64,000 nt of DNA from Streptomyces sp. AJS327. Its GTDB lineage: Bacteria; Actinomycetota; Actinomycetes; Streptomycetales; Streptomycetaceae. Numbering within the stretch: the stretch's first letter is position 1; every line of letters starts with the position of its first letter. The stretch covers positions 438,001-502,000 of the forward strand of contig NZ_SKBR01000001.1 in the NCBI RefSeq assembly GCF_013450295.1, written 5' to 3'. Under the pieces are notes generated by a model that saw only the letters and a list, made by a program, of their open reading frames with translations, was not told the origin of the DNA and searched no databases. A program made the translations under genes and the position numbers. Shown here in pieces: positions 52,920 through 63,167 of the stretch.

Positions 52920-54886
52920 CCACGGAACGGCTCACCGTCGCACAGGCCCTCGTCCGCTTCCTGACCGCGCAGTACACCGAACGGGACGGCGAGCGGCAGC
53001 GGCTCGTCGAGGGCTGCTGGGGAATCTTCGGGCACGGCAACGTCGCCGGGCTGGGGCAGGCGCTGGTGGAGTCCGGCGCCGCCGAGCGTGGCGAGCGCGC
53101 CCCGCTCCCCTTCCACCAGGGCCGCAACGAACAGGCCATGGTCCACGCGGCCGTCGGCTACGCGCGTCACCGCCGCCGGCTGTCCGCGCAGGCCGTCACC
53201 ACCTCCATCGGCCCCGGCGCCACCAACCTGGCCACCGGCGCGGCCCTGGCCACCATCAACCACCTGCCGGTGCTGCTGCTGCCCGGCGACACCTTCGCGA
53301 CCCGCCCCGCCGACCCGGTCCTCCAGCAGTTGGAGGTGGCCTACGCCGGGGACGTCAGTGTCAACGACGTCCTGCGGCCGGTCTCCCGCCACTTCGACCG
53401 GGTCTCCCGACCGGAGGCGCTGATCCCCGCCGCGCTGGAGGCCGCCCGGGTGCTCGCGGACCCGGCGGAGACCGGCGCGGTGACGCTGGCGCTCCCGCAG
53501 GACGTGCAGACCGAGGCGGCCGACTGGCCCGCCGGGTTCCTCGCCGAGCGGGTGTGGCCGGTGCGCCGTCCCCCACCGGACCCGGCCGCGCTGGACGAGG
53601 CGGTCCGGCGGGTGCGGGAGGCGCGGCGCCCGCTGCTGGTGGTGGGTGGCGGGGTGCGGTACAGCGCCGCCGAGGCCGCGCTGCGCGCCCTCGTGGAGGA
53701 GACCGGCATCCCGGTGGCCGCCACCCAGTCCGGCAAGGGCGCCCTCCGCCACGATCACCCGTGCGACCTGGGCGGTGTCGGGCACACCGGCACCGCCGCC
53801 GCCGCGGAACTGGCCCGCCACGCGGACCTGGTGATCGGGGTCGGCACCCGCTACACCGACTTCACCACCGCCTCCGGAACGCTGTTCACCGCCCCCGGGA
53901 CGCGGTTCGTCAACCTCAACATCACCGCCTTCGACGCGCACAAGATGGCCGGGGTCTCCCTGGTGGCCGACGCCCGCGCCGGTCTCGACGCGCTGCGCGC
54001 CGCCCTCAGCGGCCACCGCGTCCCGGAGGCGTACGCCGCCGAGTACCGGAGCGCGAAGGAGCGGTGGGAGCGCGTGGTGGCGGCGGCGTACTCGGGGGAC
54101 TCAGGCGATTCGGGGGGCTCGGGGGATTCAGGAGACCTGGGAGACCCTGGGGGCTCCGGTCGCGTGGGGCGGGCCGGGAGCGCGGACCGGGCGCCCACCC
54201 AGCACCAAGTGCTCGGGGCGCTGGACGCGACCCTGGGCGAGGAGGACGTCCTCGTCAACGCCGCCGGATCGATGCCCGGCGATCTGCACAAGCTGTGGCG
54301 CGCCCGCTCCCCGCTCCAGTACCACGTCGAGTACGGCTACTCCTGCATGGGCTACGAGATCCCGGCCGCGCTCGGCGTCCGGCAGGCCGACCCGGACCGT
54401 CAGGTGTGGGCGCTGGTGGGGGACGGCACCTATCTGATGCTGCCCGGCGAGATCGTCACCGCCGTACAGGAGCGGCTGCCGATCCGGTTGGTCCTGGTGC
54501 AGAACCACGGCTACGCCTCGATCGGCGGGCTGTCCGCCGCCACCGGCGTGGAGGGCTTCGGCACCGCCTACCGCTTCCGCTCCCCGGGCGGCGGCTACAC
54601 CGGCGAGCCGCTCCCCGTCGATCTGGGCGCCAACGCCGCGTCGTTGGGGATGTCGCTGCTGCGCGCCCGCACCCTCGGGGAGCTGCGGAGCGCGCTCGCC
54701 GAGGCGCGCGAGGCGGACGGCCCGGTCTGCGTGCACGTGGAGACCGCGCCGCCCCCGGCCGTGTCCGGCACGGAGGCCGCCGCCTGGTGGGACGTGCCGG
54801 TCGCCGCCGTCTCCGACCGCCCGGCGGCCCGCGCGGCGCGCGCGGAGTACGAGCGCCGGGTGGCCGAGCGCCGGCGGCCCCTGTGA
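52916..54886 (+). CDS. iolD: 3D-(3,5/4)-trihydroxycyclohexane-1,2-dione hydrolase
   Basis: A thiamine-diphosphate-dependent ring-opening enzyme of inositol degradation, 656 aa. The N-terminal TPP-pyrimidine domain has the glutamate region GIFGHGNVAGLGQAL and FHQGRNEQAMVHAAVGYARH. The C-terminal TPP domain has the GDGTY...NHGYAS diphosphate-binding motif. The insertion SGDSGDSGGSGDSGDLGDP (about 393-411) lies between the central domain and the C-terminal domain and is unusual in the family. The start is GTG 52916, overlapping the iolB stop (GTGA), with GGGAGGGG upstream. Confidence 0.95.
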   Translation: MTTERLTVAQALVRFLTAQYTERDGERQRLVEGCWGIFGHGNVAGLGQALVESGAAERGERAPLPFHQGRNEQAMVHAAVGYARHRRRLSAQAVTTSIGPGATNLATGAALATINHLPVLLLPGDTFATRPADPVLQQLEVAYAGDVSVNDVLRPVSRHFDRVSRPEALIPAALEAARVLADPAETGAVTLALPQDVQTEAADWPAGFLAERVWPVRRPPPDPAALDEAVRRVREARRPLLVVGGGVRYSAAEAALRALVEETGIPVAATQSGKGALRHDHPCDLGGVGHTGTAAAAELARHADLVIGVGTRYTDFTTASGTLFTAPGTRFVNLNITAFDAHKMAGVSLVADARAGLDALRAALSGHRVPEAYAAEYRSAKERWERVVAAAYSGDSGDSGGSGDSGDLGDPGGSGRVGRAGSADRAPTQHQVLGALDATLGEEDVLVNAAGSMPGDLHKLWRARSPLQYHVEYGYSCMGYEIPAALGVRQADPDRQVWALVGDGTYLMLPGEIVTAVQERLPIRLVLVQNHGYASIGGLSAATGVEGFGTAYRFRSPGGGYTGEPLPVDLGANAASLGMSLLRARTLGELRSALAEAREADGPVCVHVETAPPPAVSGTEAAAWWDVPVAAVSDRPAARAARAEYERRVAERRRPL

Positions 54887-55090
54887 GCCCACCGTCCCCG
54901 GCGATCCGGGTACGCGTACCGGCTCCGGTAAGGGGATCGGTGCCCGCGCGGACACCGGCTTCCCCGGGACGTGGACCGGCGCCGGTGGGTCGTCCGCCCT
55001 GACGCCGCCTCGGCCCGCCGCCCGTGCCGGTCCACCGCGCGGAGCATCCGCACCCCACACCGACCACGAGACGCAGAAAGGTCCCGCTCT

Positions 55091-56587
<1,497 letters not shown>

Positions 56588-56913
56588 CCTCCTCCGGCCT
56601 CCCGGTGGTATCGGGCTCCGGCGGCCGTGGCGCCTCCGGGGGCCGGGAGCGTCGGTGGGGCCGGGGCGTCGGCGGGTGCGGGTGCGGGGCGCGGATGCGC
56701 TGACCGGTCGGTCGACCGCGTCCCGCACGGCTGCCGCCGCGCGCTCCTCCGTCTCTCCGCCGGTGGGTGGCTGACCCGTTCCCGGTCGGCTCCGTCACCC
56801 GGGGCCGACGGGTCCGCGCCGCTCGGCACGGTGGGTGTCCGGGGCCGTGGCCGGTTCGGACCGCCGCTCCCGCGCGCGGCGATATGCCCGCATCGTCCCC
56901 GTATTCTCGGGGC
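56588..56913. other. Spacer between mmsA and the FUSC gene
   Basis: About 325 bp of G/C-rich DNA with irregular GGCCGGGG repeats. I see no terminator with long arms. A TATTCT hexamer at 56902-56907 lies 6 nt upstream of the next ATG. Confidence 0.5.
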
Positions 56914-59211
56914 ATGACGGTCCTGAACTGGCTCCGCGCGCTGAAGGAGACCGCCCGCTCCGGGCTGGCCGTCGAACGCACCTCCCTCGCCCCCCTCGCG
57001 GCGCTCCGCGGGGCGGTGGGGGTCGCGCTCGTCATCGGGGCCGCCCTGCGCTGGGGCTCGCCCGAACTGGCCGTCTCCTCCGCCTTCGGCGCCTTCGCCT
57101 CCGGCGTCGCCACCTTCCAGCGCAGCTGGCGCCCGCGTCCGGTGCTGGCGCTCGCGGCGGCCACCGGCCTCGCGGTGTCCACCTTCCTCGGCTACCTGCT
57201 GGTCGACGTTCCGCCCGCCTTCGTGGTGCTGCTCGCGGTGTGGGCCTTCGGCGCCGGGATGTCCTGGGGCGCGGGGCCCACCGCCGGGGTGGTGGCCGGG
57301 CTGACCGTCGCCGTCATGCTGATCACCGTCATGCTGCCGGACTCGCTGCCCGGCGCCCTGGCACACGTGACGCTGATCGCGCTGGGCGGCGTGGTGCAGG
57401 CGCTGCTGATCGTGCTGTTCCCCATCCGGCCGTGGGGCGAACGGCGGGACGTGCTCGCCGACGCGCTGGCAGCCGTGGCCGACTACGCGCGCCGTCTCCG
57501 CCACGACCCGGTCGCCCCGTTCGACCCGGAGCCGCTGATCGAGGCCCGGATGGCGGCGGCCATCAGCCCCCGGCAGGCCCGCCGCCGTCCCCGCCAACTG
57601 CACGGCTACCGGGCGCTGGCCGAGCGGTTCCGTCCGGTGCTCGCCTCCCTCGCCGATCCGGTCGTCGGTGGCACCCCCACCGAGGGTCCGGAACGCGAGC
57701 GCGTACGGGAGCTGCTGGCCGCCGCCGCGACGGTGCTGGACGCGGCGGCCCGCGCCATCCGCCGGGGCGAGCGGGTGCGCATCCCCGAGGAGGCCCTGGA
57801 GGTGCTGCGCGTCCCGCAGCAGGGCCCGGTGCTGAACGGCCCGGCGCAGCGCGCCGCCTTCCGGCTGATCGCGCTGACCGACGACGCGGTGGAGGCCGCC
57901 CAGGAACCCGTCGAGGTCACCAGCCGACGTCCGCTGCGCCCCGCCACCTGGCACGCGGCACCGGAGACGGGAGCGGGCGCCCTGGAGCGCGCGGCCCCGC
58001 GCGAACCGCGACCGTTCCCCACGGCGGACGCGAACAGCCAGGGTGGTGGCGGCCGTTCAGGCGGTGGGCGCGTACGCCGGCCGCGCGGGGCCCGGGCCCT
58101 CAGCCAGGCGGCCGGGGTGGGCGGCGCCGCGCACCCCCGTCACCTGCACCGGCCGTCGCTCGCCGCGCTGGCGCCCGTCGCCGTCCGCGCCTTCCAGCGC
58201 GAACTGCGCTGGTCGTCGCCGATCCTGCGGCACGCGCTGCGGGTGTCCGGTGTCGCCGCCGCCGGATACCTCGTCAGCCTGGTCTTCACCACCGAGCACG
58301 GCTACTGGATCCCGCTGACGGCGGTGATGGTGCTCCGCCCCGACTTCTCCCGCACCTTCGAACGCGGCGTCGGCCGCTTCACCGGCACGCTGCTCGGCGT
58401 CGCCGTGGCCGGCGCGGTCGTGGGACTGACGCATCCGGGCCCCTACCTCAGCGCCGCGTTCGCCGTCCTCGCCGTCGCCCTCCAGTACCTGCTGACCGGC
58501 ACCGGATACGCGCTGATCTCCGTCTGCACCGGCGCCTACGTCATCTTCCTGCTGTCCATCCCGGGCGCCCACTGGTCGCAGACGGTCTACGAACGCGTCC
58601 TGCTCACCGCGATCGGCGGGGCGCTCGCCCTGCTCAGCTACGCCCTCTTCCCCGCCTGGGAGACCCCACGGCTACGCGACCGGCTCGCCGACTGGCTCAC
58701 CGCCAACGGCCGGTACGCGGTCGCCGTCCTCGACTGCTTCGCCCGCCCCGCCGACCGCGCCCCCCGCCAGGTACGCGAGGCGCTGCTCGACGCCCGCTCC
58801 GCCCGGCAGGAGTGGGAGCAGACCGTGGAGCGCGCGGGAGCCGAACCGGTGCGGCACCGCGGCAAGTTGTCCCGCCGCAAGGCGACCGACGCGCAGTCCG
58901 CGATGGTCACCATGGGACGCGCGGTGATGCTGCTGGAGGCCCACATCCCCGACCGGGACGCCGAACCCTCCCCGCCCGCCGGTGAGTTCACCGCCGCACT
59001 CGCCCCCGTACTGACGGCGGCGGCGGAGGCCGTACGCACCGGCACCCCCGTGGAGACCGCGCCGGTCCACGCCGCGCTCGCGGACTGGACGGCCCGGGCC
59101 CCGCTGCCGCCCCCGGTGGCGCTGCGCACCGCCGACCTGCTGGTGGAGGCGCTGGACGAACTGGCCACCGCCGTACGGCCCCCCGCCTCCCGCTCGACCG
59201 ACGGCGCTTGA
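56914..59211 (+). CDS. FUSC-family membrane protein
   Basis: A large inner-membrane protein of 765 aa, related to YccS and fusaric-acid resistance (aromatic acid exporter) proteins. It has two hydrophobic clusters: about residues 25-170 and 470-590, each followed by a soluble helical part. Phrases GAVGVALVIGAALRW, YWIPLTAVMVLRPDFSRTFERGVGR, FTGTLLGVAVAG and GAHWSQTVYERVLLT are typical of the family. A Gly/Arg-rich loop (about 350-425) is not conserved. Its substrate is unknown. No ribosome-binding site is seen; TATTCT ends 6 nt before the ATG, so a leaderless message is inferred. Confidence 0.85.
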   Translation: MTVLNWLRALKETARSGLAVERTSLAPLAALRGAVGVALVIGAALRWGSPELAVSSAFGAFASGVATFQRSWRPRPVLALAAATGLAVSTFLGYLLVDVPPAFVVLLAVWAFGAGMSWGAGPTAGVVAGLTVAVMLITVMLPDSLPGALAHVTLIALGGVVQALLIVLFPIRPWGERRDVLADALAAVADYARRLRHDPVAPFDPEPLIEARMAAAISPRQARRRPRQLHGYRALAERFRPVLASLADPVVGGTPTEGPERERVRELLAAAATVLDAAARAIRRGERVRIPEEALEVLRVPQQGPVLNGPAQRAAFRLIALTDDAVEAAQEPVEVTSRRPLRPATWHAAPETGAGALERAAPREPRPFPTADANSQGGGGRSGGGRVRRPRGARALSQAAGVGGAAHPRHLHRPSLAALAPVAVRAFQRELRWSSPILRHALRVSGVAAAGYLVSLVFTTEHGYWIPLTAVMVLRPDFSRTFERGVGRFTGTLLGVAVAGAVVGLTHPGPYLSAAFAVLAVALQYLLTGTGYALISVCTGAYVIFLLSIPGAHWSQTVYERVLLTAIGGALALLSYALFPAWETPRLRDRLADWLTANGRYAVAVLDCFARPADRAPRQVREALLDARSARQEWEQTVERAGAEPVRHRGKLSRRKATDAQSAMVTMGRAVMLLEAHIPDRDAEPSPPAGEFTAALAPVLTAAAEAVRTGTPVETAPVHAALADWTARAPLPPPVALRTADLLVEALDELATAVRPPASRSTDGA

Positions 59212-59378
59212 GCACACCCCCCCACGGCGGTGATCGTCGCCTCAGACGCCGGACCGCTACGGCTCTCGCCCGTTCGGGAATGTCACGAACACGTCCTGTC
59301 CGCACAACAAACCGGTCCCCGGCGCGGGCCGCGTGCCACGATCGCACCGCGTTCGGTGCTTCGTCTCCAGGAGGATGT

Positions 59379-60551
59379 GTGTCCGCGATACCCGTCAGCG
59401 ACGTCGATCTCTACACGCCCGAGGCGCGGGCCGATCCGTACGCCCTCTACGAGGAACTGCGCGCGCTCGGACCGGTGGTCCACCTGACTCGCTACGACCT
59501 CTACGCGCTCCCCCGCTACCAGGAGGTGCGGGCGGCGCTCATGGACTGGCGGACGTTCTCCTCGGCGCGCGGGGTGTTCGTCGACCCGGAGATGAACGCC
59601 CAGCTCGAAGGCATCACGCTGTGCAGCGACCCGCCCGAACACACCGAGATGCGCGCGGTGTTGGGGCGCCCGCTGCGCCAGGACCGGATGCGGGACGTCC
59701 TGCCCACCATCGAGGCGGAGGCCGAGCGGATCGTCGCGAGACTGGTCGATCGCGGCCGGTTCGACGCGGCGACGGAACTCGCCGAGCACCTGCCCATGGC
59801 GGTCGTCTCCGACCTCGTCGGGCTGCCCGACCGGGGCCGCGAGAAGATGCTGGAGTGGGCCGCGGCCATGTGGGACATGCAGGGCCCGGCCAACGAGCGC
59901 TTCGCGAAGGCGGCACCGGTGGTGGGGGAGTTCATGGACTACGTCGCCCACGAGGCGGTCCCCGGAAACATCCGCCCCGACGGCTGGGCCGCCCATCTGC
60001 ACCAGGCCGCGGACCGCGGGGAGTTGCCGCGCGACAAGTGCCCGGCGCTGATGCTCGACTACGTCACCCCGAGCCTCGACACCACGATCCTCGCGATCAC
60101 GAACACCGTCGCGCTCTTCGCCGAACACCCGGACCAGTGGAACGTGTTGCGCGCCGACCGGTCCCTGATCCCGCATGCCATCAACGAGTCGCTGCGTCTG
60201 GAGACCCCGGTCCCCCAGTTCAGCCGGGTCCTCACCGAGGACCACGAGATCGACGGCGTCCCCCTGGCCGCTGGCAGCCGGGTGGCGCTGCTCTACGGCT
60301 CCGCCAACCGCGACGAGCGCCACTACCCGGACCCGGAGCGCTTCGACATCACCCGTCGGCCCTCGGACCACCTGGCCTTCGGGCGTGGCGAGCACGTCTG
60401 TATCGGTATGCACCTGGCCCGTCTCGAGATGGGCGTGCTCCTGGACCGCCTCGCCGACCGCGTGAGCCGCTTCGAGACCGTCGCCGCCACCCCGATGATC
60501 AACAACGGCCTGCGCGGACTGGAACATCTGGAGGTGAGGGTCCGTACCTAG
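59379..60551 (+). CDS. Cytochrome P450
   Basis: A soluble haem monooxygenase, 390 aa. Haem-binding loop FGRGEHVCIGMHLA with Cys341; K-helix ExxR in NESLRLETP; C-helix region DPPEHTEMRAVLGRPLRQD. The I-helix reads VTPSLDTTILAI, so the usual (A/G)G before x-(D/E)-T is replaced by PS, which is unusual and may alter oxygen activation or substrate size. GTG 59379 has AGGAGG 4 nt upstream, giving a normal N-terminus SAIPVSDVDLYTPEARADPY. No ferredoxin or reductase gene is adjacent, so redox partners come from elsewhere. The natural substrate is unknown; similarity to aromatic O-demethylating P450s is possible. Confidence 0.93.
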   Translation: MSAIPVSDVDLYTPEARADPYALYEELRALGPVVHLTRYDLYALPRYQEVRAALMDWRTFSSARGVFVDPEMNAQLEGITLCSDPPEHTEMRAVLGRPLRQDRMRDVLPTIEAEAERIVARLVDRGRFDAATELAEHLPMAVVSDLVGLPDRGREKMLEWAAAMWDMQGPANERFAKAAPVVGEFMDYVAHEAVPGNIRPDGWAAHLHQAADRGELPRDKCPALMLDYVTPSLDTTILAITNTVALFAEHPDQWNVLRADRSLIPHAINESLRLETPVPQFSRVLTEDHEIDGVPLAAGSRVALLYGSANRDERHYPDPERFDITRRPSDHLAFGRGEHVCIGMHLARLEMGVLLDRLADRVSRFETVAATPMINNGLRGLEHLEVRVRT

Positions 60552-60798
60552 GGCCTGTGGGGGAGCGCGTCTCGGTCGTGAACGACCACGGTGGCGGGGA
60601 CGTGATCCAACGAACAGGTGCCGCGACCGCGTCTGGGGACGCGCGGGTGGCCTGTCGTGGGTGTGCCGGTGCGTTGACGCGCTGGCGGTCGAGCGGGGTG
60701 CGTCGGGTCCGAGCCGGGCGCGGGCACCGGTCCGTCTCCGGGCGCTGGACGCGTCTCCGAGAGGAGGGACGGCGAACTGTGCGTCAATCGGGGGCGGT

Positions 60799-62346
60799 TC
60801 AGCGTCGGGCGTCCGGTGGCACCGGGGCCACCAGCACGAAGTAGTTCCGCATCGGCAGGGGTTCGCGCCGCCAGTCGCGCGCGTACGCCGGGGCCTTCCG
60901 CCGCCCCGTCTCCGACAGTGTGAACGCGACCGGCGTCCGGCGGGCGAGGTCCCGCAGCTCCGCCGCGCTGACGCTCCCGTCGTGGCCGCCGATCTGCCGG
61001 GAGGAGCAGCCCGTGTAGTGGGCGATACGGATGGCCTCCGTCCCGCTCACCACGCACGGCGGGCGGACCCCCAGGGAGCGCAGCCGCTCGGCCGTCGCCG
61101 TCAGCCGCTCCCCGACCGTGTTCTGCACCCGCACCACGTGGTCCACCACCGTGAACTGCACCACCTGGTGGGCGGTCAGCAGCACGACGGTGCCCGCCAT
61201 CGCGCTGCGCCGCCAGCGTCCGGTCCGGGTGAACACGCGGTCCACCCCCTCGGCGACGGCCAGCGCGAGCAGCGCGTAGCTCGGCAGCAGGAAGCGCGGC
61301 GCCGCGTAGTCGATCAGCAGGAGGTACGGGACGGAGAGCGAGAGCGCGCAGCCCACGGCGACCAGTTGCGGCCCGAGCCGCCCCGCGCGGGACGCCCGCC
61401 ACAGCCCCAGCCCCACCAGGACGGGCAGCGCCAGCCACCAGACCCCGGTGTACTCGTCCGTCCAGGTCCCGTGGCACGGGCGGCAGAGCGTGATCCCCCG
61501 CAGGCTGCGCAGCTGGTCGTCGAAAGCGAGGTTCCACCCCATGCCGCCCTCGATCTCGCTGGCCCGGTGCAGCCGCGCGCCCAGCCCCCCGTACGCGGTC
61601 CACGCCTCCACCAGCCAGGGCGCGGCGCCCACCGCCGCGCCCAGCGCGAGGCTCAGCCAGAGCGCCCGGCTCCGCCAGCCGCCCAGCACCAGCCCCGCCA
61701 CCAGCAGCGCGAGGCCCAGCCAGGCCGCGTCCGGCGGACGGACCAGCGTGACCAGCGCCGTGGCCACCGCCATCCCGGCCCAGGGCCCCGCGCGGCCGAA
61801 GCGCGGCGCCTCGTCGCGGTCCGCCCCGTACGCGCGGGCGTACCCCGCCGCGCGCAGCAGACAGCCGACCGCCGCCAGACAGCCGAGGGAGCTCCACGTG
61901 TTCGGCATCGCCATCGGCCCGTAGAACAGGCTCATCCACAGCCCGGCGAACAGGGCGCCGCCCCAGGCGATCACCCGTACGGGCAGTACGCCGCGCCACG
62001 CGCAGAGCGCGGCCAGCAGCCCCGCGCCCGTCAGCACCGCCAGGTAGACGCGGATCAGCGTCACCGAACCGGTGAGCGCGGCGGGCGCCACGAGGTAGGA
62101 GATGCCGCGTGCCCGGGGGGCGCTGAAGAACGCGGCGGGGGCCTCGCCGTCCACCTGGCTCACGTAGACGATCTCGTCCCAGCCGAGCGGCAGCCCCGGC
62201 GTGACCACCAGCAGGAGCTGGACCAGGGTGGAGGCGGCCGCGACGGCGAGCAGCGGCAGCGGCGGGAGGGCGGGGAAAGCCCGGCGTCGCGGCGTCGCGA
62301 GGCGCGTGGAGTCGGTGGGCGTGGGGGCGGTGGTGAGGGGGAACAT
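60799..62346 (-). CDS. Polytopic membrane protein, possible GT-C-type glycosyltransferase
   Basis: A 515-aa integral membrane protein with about 10-11 predicted helices from residue 30 onward and a C-terminal soluble part of about 100 residues. The first external loop has GWDEIVYVSQ, which resembles the acidic DE motif of GT-C glycosyltransferases that use polyprenyl-linked sugars. Cys-containing CRPCHGTWTDEY and VVSGTEAIRIAHYTGCSS in outer loops are distinctive. I cannot assign a substrate. The ATG has no clear ribosome-binding site. It stands between a convergent P450 gene and a tetR gene on the same strand. Confidence 0.6.
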   Translation of the reverse strand: MFPLTTAPTPTDSTRLATPRRRAFPALPPLPLLAVAAASTLVQLLLVVTPGLPLGWDEIVYVSQVDGEAPAAFFSAPRARGISYLVAPAALTGSVTLIRVYLAVLTGAGLLAALCAWRGVLPVRVIAWGGALFAGLWMSLFYGPMAMPNTWSSLGCLAAVGCLLRAAGYARAYGADRDEAPRFGRAGPWAGMAVATALVTLVRPPDAAWLGLALLVAGLVLGGWRSRALWLSLALGAAVGAAPWLVEAWTAYGGLGARLHRASEIEGGMGWNLAFDDQLRSLRGITLCRPCHGTWTDEYTGVWWLALPVLVGLGLWRASRAGRLGPQLVAVGCALSLSVPYLLLIDYAAPRFLLPSYALLALAVAEGVDRVFTRTGRWRRSAMAGTVVLLTAHQVVQFTVVDHVVRVQNTVGERLTATAERLRSLGVRPPCVVSGTEAIRIAHYTGCSSRQIGGHDGSVSAAELRDLARRTPVAFTLSETGRRKAPAYARDWRREPLPMRNYFVLVAPVPPDARR

Positions 62347-62502
62347 GACAGAACTGACCCCAGCGTCGGCGCGGTCGGAGAGAGTGCGGGACCTCTTCCA
62401 CGCCCGCGCGCCCCCCTACCACCAGCGCGACCTCCGCCACTCGTCCAGCCCGCCGCCCGGTCCACCCCCCGCGCGAGTGGCGCGAGCCGGGATCGCGGAG
62501 AC

Positions 62503-63093
62503 CTACGGTTCGGGCGCTGACGGGGGGAGCGGTGGGTCGGCGCGGACCAGGGCCCGGGCCAGGGCGGTGGTGGCCGCCAGGGTGTCGAGCGCGAGGGGCT
62601 GGGTGGCGACGGCGCCCTCGTGCAGCACCAGGAGTCGCGTGGCGAGTTCGTCCGGACGCGGGTGGTCCGCGGCGGTGGCCAGCTCCTCGAACAGGTCCCG
62701 CAGCCACAGCTTCTGGCCCGCGGCGACGCGGTGCGCGGGATGGGCGGGGTCCGGGAGTTCGGCCAGCGCGTTGAGGAAGGCGCATCCCCGGGGGTTGGCC
62801 GCGCTCCAGCTCCGCAGGGCCTCGAAGGGCGCGGTGACGGCCTCGGCGGGGGTGCCGGTGGTGTCTACGGCGGCCAGGACGGCCGACCGCCAACGCCGGT
62901 CCCGCTCCGCGAGGTAGACCTCCACGAGGTGGTCCTTCGACCCGAACTGGTTGTACAGGGTCCGCTTGGTCACCCCGGAGTGCTCGGCGATGAGGTCCAC
63001 GCCGACCGCCGTGATGCCGCGGCCGTAGAACAGCTCCTCGGCGGCCTCGGCGATGCGGCGGCCAGCTGGCGTCAGAGGCCGCGGGTCCGTCAC
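62503..63093 (-). CDS. TetR/AcrR-family regulator
   Basis: A 196-aa repressor. The helix-turn-helix is TPAGRRIAEAAEELFYGRGI then TAVGVDLIAEHSGVTKRTLYN (about 8-50), followed by QFGSKDHLVEVYLAERDRRW and a C-terminal ligand domain (ANPRGCAFLNALAELPDP is typical of quinone- or thiol-responsive members). The start is GTG 63093 because AAGGA lies 7 nt upstream; the longer frame to ATG 63123 or 63135 would cover its own operator. It is divergent from the oxidoreductase gene, which it probably represses. Confidence 0.88.
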   Translation of the reverse strand: MTDPRPLTPAGRRIAEAAEELFYGRGITAVGVDLIAEHSGVTKRTLYNQFGSKDHLVEVYLAERDRRWRSAVLAAVDTTGTPAEAVTAPFEALRSWSAANPRGCAFLNALAELPDPAHPAHRVAAGQKLWLRDLFEELATAADHPRPDELATRLLVLHEGAVATQPLALDTLAATTALARALVRADPPLPPSAPEP

Positions 63094-63109
63094 GGGACTG
63101 TCCTTCACT

Positions 63110-63149
63110 GATCGGTGTACCATGGCGATGTTCACAGATCAGTATACCA
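63110..63149. promoter_or_regulatory. Operator region of the TetR/oxidoreductase pair
   Basis: Two direct repeats, GATCGGTGTACCA (63110-63122) and GATCAGTATACCA (63137-63149), sit between the divergent genes. The second contains AGTATA, which on the minus strand reads TATACT, a -10 element for the tetR gene. Confidence 0.65.
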
Positions 63150-63167
63150 GCGAGGAGGTAACGGGCG

